Shown here in pieces: positions 41,705 to 49,842 of a stretch of 64,000 nt of DNA. Positions within the stretch are counted from its first letter, which is position 1. The number at the start of each line of letters is the position of its first letter. A program made the translations under genes and the position numbers. The DNA lies in the IMG/VR virus record IMGVR_UViG_3300036853_000446, positions 62,001 to 126,000 of that record. The stretch is one strand, 5' to 3'. A model generated the notes under the pieces. It was not told where the DNA came from. It did not search any database and was given only the letters and a program-made list of their open reading frames with translations. Source of the DNA: a virus.

Positions 41705-43489
41705 TTACCTCGTAGCCTCGCCGTCGGGAGCAAAGGGCTCTTGATTTGATTGACCCGGGGAAAGGCCATCTGGTTGCCTGATGGTGTGCGTCGTAAAATC
41801 GTAGCGCTCGTATCCCGTGTCCACGTCATCGAGCGTGTAGTAGGTGTTGAGCAGGTCCTGACCGCTCTCACTATGGGTGTCTTCGGGCGTCGGCATCTCG
41901 GACGTGCCAATCGACACCAAGTTGTCTTTGGGCCCCGAGTAATAGTCGGACCGCGCCACGTCACCGGCGACGTCCTGTGGCAGTCGCCCGTAGAGAGCGT
42001 CCTGAGCCTGCCGGTGGAGCGCGCCGATCTCCGGCGTCGAGTCCCCCGCTGAGTCCCCCGCTGACTGCGGCACTGTGCCGGGTAGCCCGCTCTGGGGGCC
42101 CCAAACACCCTTCGTTCCGTTGCCTTCACCGGAAGGGTTTGCGTAGCCGCCGGCACCTTCCCCGCGCGCGCCGTAGCCGATGCCGAAATCCCACGCTTCG
42201 GTGGGCGTGTCGTCCGAGTTGGAATCCGGAATACCCGCCGAAGCTTCGGGAGCCTTCCACATCGCGCTGAGGTTGCGCCAACGCTGGTATCCGCGGTGGT
42301 CACCCTCCTCGACACGAACATAGTAGTCCATGACCTTCTCCCAATCCTGGGCGTTCCAACGCCCGAACTGGTGGGTCGTCAACTTCAGCGCTCTGGCAAT
42401 GCCCTTCGTCTCCCCCGGACTCGTGTGTTCCCACCAGTCCTCGATCTCGTCTGCAGTAGGTGCCCTGGCCGCGGCCGCGGCTGCCCGGGACAGGTCATTC
42501 TCAGCCGGACTCTCGGACTCGTTAAAGTCGCCGTAATCGCCCGTCCCTGTCCCCGGGCCCAGGTGATTGACGCGCGGACCGCCCGGAAGCTCCGCCACGG
42601 GCTCCGACGAGTTCGCTTTCTCGAGGCTACGAGAGGCCTTCTTTGGCGGGACGACGTAGATGGCTTGAGCCAGTTGCTCTGCCAACGGCGTCTCTACTGA
42701 CGCGATGCAGCCAGGGCGCGTAGGGTCCGTGTAAAACTCGTGGACCCAGGCCCGGTCAGACATACCTGACGATCGAGACTTCCAGGAGGCTTCCTTCGTC
42801 CGACCGGGAACGTCGTCACCATGCACCTCGCCCTCCGCCTGCGAGGCATCGGCGGTGGGTAAGCCGGACGCCCCCTCGCCCTCGGCGTCGTCGGTCTTCG
42901 GCTTCTTCTTCTTTCTCTTCTTTGACTTCGGCTCTTCAGGCTCGTCCTCCGACTCGCTCTCGCCCTCGATTTCGTCGATCTCGTCCTCAGCCTCGCCCTC
43001 GGGATTCTCCATGACGTCTTGCGCCTCTTCGACGAAGCGGGTCACGTCCTCCTGGTCACTCGGATCGAGCTGAGCGAGTTTCGGCTTCCAATGCGGCGCG
43101 TTGATCTCGTCGAACATGGTGTCGGAGATCGCCGACAAGGCTTCCGAGGCCTCGAAGAGCTTTTGCCGCATGTCGGCAAGCTTCATCACGTACCCGCGCC
43201 CACCCATCAGGCCATCAGGACTCACCGTCGTGCTCTTGAGACGGCTCAAATGCCGGTACGCCGTGAGCGTGTGGCCGAGCGCGACGGTCGAGGCCCAGAA
43301 CGCCTTCGACAGCGGTTTGAGCGCCCTCGCTTGGAACTCGTGATCCTTGGGAATGTTGCGCTTCCCCGCCGACGTCAGATCCTCCGAGCCCGATCCGTTC
43401 TGAGAAGACGGCGGAAACGCCGCGGTCTTCCGCCGCTCAGGCGACGACAGATGCCGAGCCGCGACTCGGGCGCTAGAGGGATCACTCAT
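41705..43489 (-). CDS. Virion-associated acidic protein with ARVAARHL motif, 594 aa
   Basis: N-terminus MSDPSSARVAARHLSSPER carries a motif shared with two or three other virion proteins. A helical domain (GGRGYVMKLADMRQKLFEAS) is followed by a highly acidic stretch (GEAEDEIDEIEGESESEDEP) then a Lys-rich KKRKKKKPK block near residue 195, and a Gly/Asp/Tyr-rich tail. ATG start at 43489 with AAAGG upstream, right after the preceding stop. The mixed acidic and basic tracts resemble those of the 906-aa and scaffold-like proteins. Internal head protein inferred. Confidence 0.55.
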   Translation of the reverse strand: MSDPSSARVAARHLSSPERRKTAAFPPSSQNGSGSEDLTSAGKRNIPKDHEFQARALKPLSKAFWASTVALGHTLTAYRHLSRLKSTTVSPDGLMGGRGYVMKLADMRQKLFEASEALSAISDTMFDEINAPHWKPKLAQLDPSDQEDVTRFVEEAQDVMENPEGEAEDEIDEIEGESESEDEPEEPKSKKRKKKKPKTDDAEGEGASGLPTADASQAEGEVHGDDVPGRTKEASWKSRSSGMSDRAWVHEFYTDPTRPGCIASVETPLAEQLAQAIYVVPPKKASRSLEKANSSEPVAELPGGPRVNHLGPGTGTGDYGDFNESESPAENDLSRAAAAAARAPTADEIEDWWEHTSPGETKGIARALKLTTHQFGRWNAQDWEKVMDYYVRVEEGDHRGYQRWRNLSAMWKAPEASAGIPDSNSDDTPTEAWDFGIGYGARGEGAGGYANPSGEGNGTKGVWGPQSGLPGTVPQSAGDSAGDSTPEIGALHRQAQDALYGRLPQDVAGDVARSDYYSGPKDNLVSIGTSEMPTPEDTHSESGQDLLNTYYTLDDVDTGYERYDFTTHTIRQPDGLSPGQSNQEPFAPDGEATR

Positions 43490-43491
43490 TT

Positions 43492-43821
43492 TCAGCCTTT
43501 CAACGGGGAGCCCGAGTCATCGAACATGCGCTCGATATAAAATTCCCCGTGGCCGTCCTTACGAAGGGACCAGAGGTCCCGATCGCTCTTGTGGATCAAC
43601 GTATCCTCCGCAGTCCGGATGAAGCCCGCTAGTTGAGTGAGCGAAGCCACCTTGACTCGTCGAGGGCGGGGCTTGGCGAGCGTTTGCCTGGAGACTGCAT
43701 GCGTCGAGCATGCCTGTTTAGAGGCGGCGCCGAGAGGGGTAACCAACTCGGTGTTATCACCCAAGAACGAGTCGAGCCCGCCGTTGGTGACCTGCATGCT
43801 GCCCAAATCAAAGTCGTTCAT
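43492..43821 (-). CDS. Hypothetical protein, 109 aa
   Basis: The open frame extends to 44040, but the upstream gene stops at 43830 and a GAAGGGA Shine-Dalgarno lies before the ATG at 43821 (MNDFDLGSMQVTNGG); the ATG at 43833 is an alternative. The C-terminal half (HKSDRDLWSLRKDGHGEFYI) resembles a small DNA- or protein-binding domain. Upstream codons of the long frame (DPHGYVFRDAE...) are shadow sequence of the neighbouring gene. Confidence 0.5.
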   Translation of the reverse strand: MNDFDLGSMQVTNGGLDSFLGDNTELVTPLGAASKQACSTHAVSRQTLAKPRPRRVKVASLTQLAGFIRTAEDTLIHKSDRDLWSLRKDGHGEFYIERMFDDSGSPLKG

Positions 43822-43829
43822 TCGTCCCT

Positions 43830-44732
43830 TCATGTGACAGTCAACTGAAGGTTGACATCCACGGCCTGGTTGGTGGAGAACCCGGTGATTTTCAGCGTCT
43901 CGAAATACGTACCCGTGAGGGTCGTCCTCGGTGGGGCGGCGACGACCGTAATCGTTTCGGTCTCGCCCGACCCGAGTGAACCATAGACCGGGCCAAAGCT
44001 CGCAAGCCAAGGCGCGCAGCTCACCTTCTGGATCTGCCAATCGAGCACGGAGCCCGCTGGCCCCGTGTTCTCAATGATGAACGTCCGTGAGGCAATAACC
44101 GGGAACGCGCCGAGCAGCGGCTTGGCGATGATGAAAGACAGTTCCGTCGATTCGGCGGAGATCGTCGCCCGCGGCCGGACGTCGATGTTGACCGGCAAGA
44201 CCTGAGGCGCATTGACCGCCGCGGGGTCCTGGATCGTGATGACCACCGAGTATGGGCTGTTGATGGCCAAGAGGCCTACGCTGTTGACGGCCACGTCGAA
44301 CGTGCTCCGCTGGTTCGAGGTCAGATTCCCGATCTGGGCCGGTGACACCGTCACGTGCCCCGAGGACGACGTCAGGCTGACGGCGAGCAAAGATCCGAAC
44401 ACGCCGTTGTTCGTGAGACTGACCTCCTGCGGAAGGCTGAAGCCCTGGCCCTCGTTGACGCTGAACGAGAGCGCCGTCGGCGGCCCCAGCAGGATCGCGG
44501 GCGGAAATTGCGTCCTGACCTCGGTAATCGAGTCGGCCATCGCCTCGACGACCTCCCCCGGGAAGGGAACCGAGTCCCGCAGGACTCCGAACGGCGAGAG
44601 GATCCCCGTCACCAAGAACCGCGGAGCCGAGCCCGAGACGTCCATGACGGTGCTCCAGCGCCAGCGCCCCACCGAGGTGTCGAGCTGGAAGTCGTAAGAC
44701 TGTCGCCGGAGATTTGCTGCGCTGATTGCCAA
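43830..44732 (-). CDS. Ig/BACON-like structural protein, about 300 aa
   Basis: The TTG at 44732 is the likely start because AAGGAG is 8 nt upstream; the longer frame to 44762 lacks one. Three beta-sandwich segments are visible: FSVNEGQGFSLPQEVSLTNN, INSPYSVVITIQDPAAVNAP, and RTFIIENTGPAGSVLDWQIQ, each with the N-T-G type turns of BACON/immunoglobulin-like domains that bind carbohydrates or other proteins. The C-terminus ends NQAVDVNLQLTVT. A head or tail surface role is inferred. Confidence 0.65.
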   Translation of the reverse strand: MAISAANLRRQSYDFQLDTSVGRWRWSTVMDVSGSAPRFLVTGILSPFGVLRDSVPFPGEVVEAMADSITEVRTQFPPAILLGPPTALSFSVNEGQGFSLPQEVSLTNNGVFGSLLAVSLTSSSGHVTVSPAQIGNLTSNQRSTFDVAVNSVGLLAINSPYSVVITIQDPAAVNAPQVLPVNIDVRPRATISAESTELSFIIAKPLLGAFPVIASRTFIIENTGPAGSVLDWQIQKVSCAPWLASFGPVYGSLGSGETETITVVAAPPRTTLTGTYFETLKITGFSTNQAVDVNLQLTVT

Positions 44733-44737
44733 AGAGA

Positions 44738-44755
44738 CCCTCTCCTTAGAGAGGG
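44738..44755 (-). promoter_or_regulatory. Hairpin overlapping a Shine-Dalgarno
   Basis: Minus strand CCCTCTC TAAG GAGAGGG: a perfect 7-bp stem whose right arm contains the AAGGAG ribosome site for the TTG start at 44732, followed by TCTCTTT. It lies just after the stop of the HNH-like gene (44770). It could be a terminator for that gene, or a translational switch that hides the ribosome site. Confidence 0.55.
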
Positions 44756-44769
44756 CTATCAATGAAAGT

Positions 44770-45798
44770 TCAGGCCCCGACTCCCGATCCGCAAAATCGA
44801 CCGTCCGGGCCTTGGGAGGTTACCTCCCACCGCTTCCGAGTCTGATTGCGCACTAGCAAACTGAGCCACGCGCAATTGCAATGCCAATTCTGGGCCTCGC
44901 ATTCGGCGCATTGCCCGCAGGAATAATGCCCTTCCGTGTTCATCCGCGCCATCACGTAGGCGGACGAAGGGCGCTCGCCCATGTCTCGAAAGAACTCCTC
45001 GAAGGAATTCCGCCACCTCGAGCACACCGTGATCCCGATCCCGCCGTAGCGAGGATACCTATCGCTCCTAGAGTTAAAGCATCGCGTGTGAATGCCCACC
45101 CATGCTCGATACTCCGGAGTCTTGGTCATTCCGTGTCTGGTATTTGCGTGCGAAGGACCTGACCTGCACGGCCGACGATTCGTGTTCTGCTCAGCCCTCG
45201 TAGCCCACCGGACGTTGCCCGGCTCGTAATTCCCATCGTTATTGATTCGATCAAGTGAATGCTGGGGACTCGGCCGAGGCCCAACGTAGTTGTAAAAAGC
45301 CTGAAAGTCGTGGATCCACGCGGAGTGCATCCGAATGCCACGCCCGCCGTAATCGTCATAGGCGTGATGGTTGACATCGAAACAGCGCGACTTGATCGCA
45401 CCCCAGCATCTATGCTCCGGCTTATAGCTCATTCCGTGTCTGAAATTAGTGAGGCCTCCATTTCGCTCAACACCACTGACGACGGGCCACTGTGGCCGTC
45501 TTCCAGGTCTCCTCGGCCGGCAATTAGCTGCCTGTTCGACCCAAGTTGCCCAGCGCACGTTGCCTGGCTCGTAGTTACCCTCGTTGTTGATACGATCAAG
45601 CGAATGATCCGGAGACGGCTTCGGGCCCACGTGCTCATAGAACGCCTTGAAATCGTGCACCCATTCAGGATGCACCGTTATTCCGCGTCCGCCATAGTCA
45701 GGGTACCTTTGACTATTGCAATTCAAACACCGAGCTTTGATTTGACTCCAACAGTGGTATTCGGGGGTCTTACTCAACCCGTGTGATTTGACGGCCAT
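44770..45798 (-). CDS. Protein with three tandem HNH-like endonuclease modules, 342 aa
   Basis: Modules at about 6-92, 121-206 and 222-293. Modules 1 and 2 both read HG-(M/L)-S-K-TPEY... RC...YGGRGI... then HSLDRINN(D/E)GNYEPGN VRWAT, the signature of a phage HNH endonuclease family; H65/D68/N80 and H180/D183/N195 are candidate metal-site residues. Module 3 keeps the N-terminal half (KTPEYRAWVGIHTRCFN...YGGIGI) but replaces the active segment with SAYVMARMNTEGHYSCGQCAEC, losing H and D, so it looks inactive. Usual family members have one module. ATG start at 45798. Homing or DNA processing roles are possible; tandem fusion is unusual. Confidence 0.7.
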   Translation of the reverse strand: MAVKSHGLSKTPEYHCWSQIKARCLNCNSQRYPDYGGRGITVHPEWVHDFKAFYEHVGPKPSPDHSLDRINNEGNYEPGNVRWATWVEQAANCRPRRPGRRPQWPVVSGVERNGGLTNFRHGMSYKPEHRCWGAIKSRCFDVNHHAYDDYGGRGIRMHSAWIHDFQAFYNYVGPRPSPQHSLDRINNDGNYEPGNVRWATRAEQNTNRRPCRSGPSHANTRHGMTKTPEYRAWVGIHTRCFNSRSDRYPRYGGIGITVCSRWRNSFEEFFRDMGERPSSAYVMARMNTEGHYSCGQCAECEAQNWHCNCAWLSLLVRNQTRKRWEVTSQGPDGRFCGSGVGA

Positions 45799-45860
45799 CC
45801 ATTCATGTACACCGTCCAGATCTCACAACGGATCTCGCCCCCACTTTGGATCTCGCCAAT

Positions 45861-46577
45861 TCAAGTGATCTCGTCGCCGCCCCGTCCTTGCCACTGTGGC
45901 AATTTCACTTCGTGCAAAAGATTGAAGCCACGTTGCGCTATTTTACAGAAGATTGCTCGGTACGGCTCGTACTTTGAGTTTTGAGCAGCGATGTCTTCGA
46001 GCCGCGCCACCGCCTTGAAGAACCGGTGCCGCACCCTGCCTTGGGTCAAGTTCAGCTGCTGCGCGACGACGGACTGGCACGTGGTTTCCCACATATGAAT
46101 CAGGATCTGGACGTCGATGTGAATGCCATCGATCGTGCGCTGATCGCCCTCCTGGGATGCCTTCCCACCCGTCCGAGCTACGAAAACCTCAGACAAATCT
46201 ATCAGCATCTGCTCGCGCGACACGTCGGGGATCTCGAGCAAGAACTTGATTCGTTTGATGCCTCGCGCCAAACGATACGAGACCGCGGCCTGTGTCATGC
46301 CGAAGATCGTGGCAATGTCGGCCTGACGCTTGTCCATGAGGAAATACAACTCGATGATATCCGCCTCGCGCACGGGTATCCGCTCGAGGAGCGGGTGCAG
46401 CTTTACCTTGTATTCCTGAGTCTCGAGGAGGGCTCGCATCTCCGCGAGCTGCTCATTCTCCTCGATATCGGCCCGTTCATCCTCATCATTATCCGCCCAG
46501 CCATCATACCGCGGGTCGCAGAAAACGAAGCGGTTCAACTCATTGGGATCGATTGGAACGACGTAACCATTACTCAT
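45861..46577 (-). CDS. Sigma-like transcription factor with two helix-turn-helix segments
   Basis: Residues 82-112 (DKRQADIATIFGMTQAAVSY...) form a helix-turn-helix with the sigma region 4 pattern QADIA...QAAVSYRLARGIKRIKFLL; preceding residues (HPLLERIPVREADIIELYFL) fit the helix ahead of region 4. A second segment at about 165-195 (TCQSVVAQQLNLTQGRVRHR) is also helix-turn-helix-like. Together they suggest a phage sigma factor for late transcription, although a region 2 is not clear and the acidic N-terminus (DNEDERADIEENEQ) is unlike host sigma. Start ATG at 46577. It could recognise the CTTTT elements ahead of virion genes. Confidence 0.6.
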   Translation of the reverse strand: MSNGYVVPIDPNELNRFVFCDPRYDGWADNDEDERADIEENEQLAEMRALLETQEYKVKLHPLLERIPVREADIIELYFLMDKRQADIATIFGMTQAAVSYRLARGIKRIKFLLEIPDVSREQMLIDLSEVFVARTGGKASQEGDQRTIDGIHIDVQILIHMWETTCQSVVAQQLNLTQGRVRHRFFKAVARLEDIAAQNSKYEPYRAIFCKIAQRGFNLLHEVKLPQWQGRGGDEIT

Positions 46578-46589
46578 GGAATCGACTCT

Positions 46590-48434
46590 CTAGGTAGACA
46601 CAGACGACCTGCCCAAAAGTGCCTGCATTATCGGCAGCGCCTTGATATCCAGGTCGTGTAGCTTCGCCGCAGCCGCGGCTTCATCTTCATCGGGTTCAAT
46701 CCTAGAGATGTTCACGTCGACGAGCGTCATGAGTTCCAGGTTGATTTTGACTTGGGCAGATGCCCCCATGACGCGCTCGTACTGTCCCTTGTTCAACGAC
46801 GCGAGGCCCGAAGCGTAGACCCGCTCGACGGAGCCGTGCTCCTGGATGAGGGTTCGCAATACCTTCTTCGGCACGCGCGGGACGCCCGGCAGATTGTCAG
46901 ACTTGTCTCCGAACAACGAACGTAGATGGATCACCTTTTCCGGAGGCACCCCTAACTGATAGACCACTCCCTGCACATCGTACAGCACTTCCTTCCGACT
47001 ACCAACGGCGGGAAAGAGGAACATCGTAGATGCGGTGACCAGTTGCAGGAAATCTCTGTCCGTCGAGCAGATCAAATTCGTCTGACCCTCGAGGTCGTGA
47101 CGCACCAACGTGGCCAACACATCGTCAGCTTCTTCCTCGGGGTTCCAAGCCTGTCTCACACCGAGCAACGGCAGCAGCTCACGCAGGAACCATAACGGGT
47201 TAAACGCGACGTCACCCACAACGACAGTCAGTTCCTTACGTGGCCGGTTGCCCTTGTAATCGCCATATTGCGCACGTCGCCGTCCCGAAGATCCATCCCA
47301 TGCAACCCAGAAGCAGGCCTCCGGATAACGCTTCCTCAGCGCACCGAGGCTCCGAAGGAAGCCCAGGATCATGCCCGTCGGACGCCCCTTCGCATCGGTC
47401 AGACGTGCGATACCGGGCGCAAACGCGCAGCGGAACGCCAGGTTGTGTCCATCGATCAACACGTTCTGAATCACCGCTTCATCCCCCTTGTCGCCGCGCG
47501 CCAAGTCGCGGACTAGATCTTCGACGCTCTGACTCATGGCGCGAATGCGATCCTCGATTTCACAGAGCCGCCGATACGTCTCGAACCTCGATCGCATCCG
47601 ACTCTGTGCCTCCGCCAGGCTGGCAAAATGCACCACGTTGAAAAGGCGCTGCCCTTGAACGTGCCAGTGCACGAGCGTCTTCAGCATTCCGAAGCGCTCG
47701 ACGATCCGAGCGTGTAAGGCGCGAAGCTCTCCGCCGCGTGGCGGGTAGCCGTAGAGAAACGAGTAGAGCAGGCGACCCGACCACAGCGAGCGAGACACGA
47801 AGACGTATGCGGTGAGGATTCTGAGCACGTCGTCGATGTCGCCACGATAGCCCAGCGTCGCCTTGGCCATCTTGAACCAAGCACGCAGGTACCCGAGTCG
47901 CGCGAAATACAAACTCAAGGGCGCGCGGTCCACGACCTTCAGGGCGCTCCGGGGAAGAGTGACGATGCTCTGCTTGCTCCGCAGCTCGATGTGAACCTGG
48001 ACTTTACGGTCCTCCAGGATCTCCGTAATGACCGTCGCTTCGATGTTCTTGTACGGGCCCGAGCAAATCAGCACGCTGTCGCCCACGCCAATGTCTTGAT
48101 TGACCTCAGCCCGGAGCTTCTCTTTTAGATCCTCGATGTAGGATCCGGTAACGGTCGCTATCTGACCACCGCGTCTCAAGACAGACTGAAAGAGCCGAGT
48201 CTCTTCGAGCCGGCGGTAATCTCGATCGGTACGTTCCCGCCGGACGAAGGCGTAGCCCGGCATGAGGTAGTGGACGTCCTTGTCCTCACCGACCTGTGTC
48301 TCGATTGCCGGGAGGTAGACATCACACTTGCCCAAGATCTTCGACGCCGCGGCGAAAACGACGGCCGGCGTCTCTTTCTCTCCCGACGGCGTCAACTCGA
48401 CGACGATCCACTGCGCGCCTTGGTCAGTTGCCAT
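46590..48434 (-). CDS. Fusion of NusG-like domain with 5'-3' exonuclease (FEN/PIN), 614 aa
   Basis: One uninterrupted frame. Residues 1-170 resemble NusG/RfaH: NGN-like segment with YLMPGYAFVRR (56-66) and a KOW segment at 117-168 (GDSVLICSGPYKNIEATVI, ...RSALKVVD). Residues 170-320 are a helical connector. Residues 322-540 form a flap-type 5' nuclease: VLIDGHNLAFR (D328), FWVAWDGSSGRRRAQYGDYK (D380), EEEADDVLATL (E435, D437, D438), STDRDF (D459, D461) and FGDKSDNLPG (D510, D513), a full metal-binding set. It could remove RNA primers or process flaps, with the NusG part binding RNA polymerase. The ATG at 48434 overlaps the DnaX stop. I know of no such fusion in standard phage families, though my recall is not exhaustive. 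Confidence 0.8.
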   Translation of the reverse strand: MATDQGAQWIVVELTPSGEKETPAVVFAAASKILGKCDVYLPAIETQVGEDKDVHYLMPGYAFVRRERTDRDYRRLEETRLFQSVLRRGGQIATVTGSYIEDLKEKLRAEVNQDIGVGDSVLICSGPYKNIEATVITEILEDRKVQVHIELRSKQSIVTLPRSALKVVDRAPLSLYFARLGYLRAWFKMAKATLGYRGDIDDVLRILTAYVFVSRSLWSGRLLYSFLYGYPPRGGELRALHARIVERFGMLKTLVHWHVQGQRLFNVVHFASLAEAQSRMRSRFETYRRLCEIEDRIRAMSQSVEDLVRDLARGDKGDEAVIQNVLIDGHNLAFRCAFAPGIARLTDAKGRPTGMILGFLRSLGALRKRYPEACFWVAWDGSSGRRRAQYGDYKGNRPRKELTVVVGDVAFNPLWFLRELLPLLGVRQAWNPEEEADDVLATLVRHDLEGQTNLICSTDRDFLQLVTASTMFLFPAVGSRKEVLYDVQGVVYQLGVPPEKVIHLRSLFGDKSDNLPGVPRVPKKVLRTLIQEHGSVERVYASGLASLNKGQYERVMGASAQVKINLELMTLVDVNISRIEPDEDEAAAAAKLHDLDIKALPIMQALLGRSSVST

Positions 48435-49824
48435 GATGCGCCCGCCGAAGAGCCTCTTTGAGAGTCGCCGTAAAATCCGACGCAGTCAGCCCGTTCGGGT
48501 GGTCATCGACGGGGGCGAACGTCAGCTCCACTTTCGGCTTGTGAACGGTTTTGGCCGAGCCCACCCCCTTCCCACGGGGCGCCAGCATACCCGCCTCGTC
48601 GATCGGAGTTCTGGGCGTGTTGCCGTCTCCGTAATTCTTGAGAGGCGTGGGGACAGGGGCTAAGTGAACGACGCTTGCCGCTCGGGGCGCGACCGGTGTG
48701 ATTGCCGCGACGGGCGGCGGTCCCGTCGGCAATGCAGGGGCTGCGATGGTGACGGGGAGTTGGACGACTCGCGAACTCGACGCCGCGGGGGGCACGCCGT
48801 CAGCGCCCAAGGCCACCGCCGCGCAGATCAAGTCGAGCCTGGAAACGTGAGCGCCCAAACTCAGGAAATACTTGGCGACGCCGACGGTGGCAGCGCCGTA
48901 CCGGGCGAACACTTGCGCGGCTCGGTCTCGATCCAACGCCGAGTAGTCCGTGAAGATCTTGCTCGCCTGCCGGTAGGCATTCATCGCCGCCTCCGCGATG
49001 CCCGTCGCGACTTGAAAGGGCCCCACCCGGTCACAAGCCCCCTCGAGCAGCTCGATCGCCCGGGAAGCGTCCCCCAGCGCCAAAAGGATATCGTAGTAGA
49101 GAGAGACCACGGTAAGGTCGAGTCTCTCCCGGACGGAGTCCATCGTGATGGCGCCGAGTTGCGCGATGGTCTCGAGCCGATTCAAGACGTCTCGCACATG
49201 CCCGCGCGCGTAGTCGATGACCGTCAGGATGGCGTCGTCCTCGTACTCGACGCCTTCCTGGGTAAGGATCTTTTGAACCCTTCCGAGGATGTCCTCCTTC
49301 TGAATCTTCCGGATCTCGTAGACTTCGCAGCGCGACTTGATCGTGTCCCGCAGCTTGGCGTACTCGGTCGTGCAGAACAGGACGACGACGCGGTTGTCTT
49401 CGATCGGCTTCAACAGGACGTCTTGGGCGTCGCGACTCATCCGATGCGCCTCGTCCAGGAGGTAGATGCGCTTGCGCACCCCCGGAACGTCGTACGCCAA
49501 ATGGTCAACGAGCCGCCGCATGTCGGCCGTCGTGCCCTGACTCGCGGCATCCAGCTCGGTGAGTGCCACCATCGTTTCGTTCAAACACGCCAGGCAGTGT
49601 TCGCACGCATTACAAGGGTCGCCGTCCTCCCGCGGCTGCAGGCAAAGGAGGGCTCTCGCCAAGATCCTTGCGAGGGTGGTCTTACCGGACCCATAAGGTC
49701 CCGAAAAGATGTAGGACGTGTTGAAGCCCTCACCTTTGAGCAGGCGCGCGCGAAGGACCCTGACAGAGCCCTCCTGACCCAGCACGTCGGCAAAGACGAG
49801 CGGTCTATAGCGTGTATCCCACAA
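48424..49824 (-). CDS. dnaX: DNA polymerase III clamp loader subunit DnaX-like
   Basis: AAA+ clamp loader ATPase, 466 residues. Walker A SGPYGSGKTT at 41-50, a Cys zinc cluster CNACEHCLAC at 71-80, Walker B LLDEAHRM at 122-129, and a sensor region TIKSRCEVYEI. It loads the sliding clamp encoded at 52.9-54.2 kb. The C-terminal 130 residues are Pro/Ala/Val-rich and end ALRRAHHGN, shorter and unlike the tau tail of bacterial DnaX. No slippery heptamer of the A AAA AAG type was seen. Start is TTG at 49824, with GAGGGGG 14 nt upstream. Confidence 0.9.
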   Translation of the reverse strand: MWDTRYRPLVFADVLGQEGSVRVLRARLLKGEGFNTSYIFSGPYGSGKTTLARILARALLCLQPREDGDPCNACEHCLACLNETMVALTELDAASQGTTADMRRLVDHLAYDVPGVRKRIYLLDEAHRMSRDAQDVLLKPIEDNRVVVLFCTTEYAKLRDTIKSRCEVYEIRKIQKEDILGRVQKILTQEGVEYEDDAILTVIDYARGHVRDVLNRLETIAQLGAITMDSVRERLDLTVVSLYYDILLALGDASRAIELLEGACDRVGPFQVATGIAEAAMNAYRQASKIFTDYSALDRDRAAQVFARYGAATVGVAKYFLSLGAHVSRLDLICAAVALGADGVPPAASSSRVVQLPVTIAAPALPTGPPPVAAITPVAPRAASVVHLAPVPTPLKNYGDGNTPRTPIDEAGMLAPRGKGVGSAKTVHKPKVELTFAPVDDHPNGLTASDFTATLKEALRRAHHGN

Positions 49825-49842
49825 GGTTAGGCCGACCCCCTC

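Noticed and set aside
48424-49824. Programmed frameshift in the DnaX-like gene, as in bacterial dnaX
   Set aside because: No A AAA AAG slippery heptamer and no overlapping second frame of interest were found.
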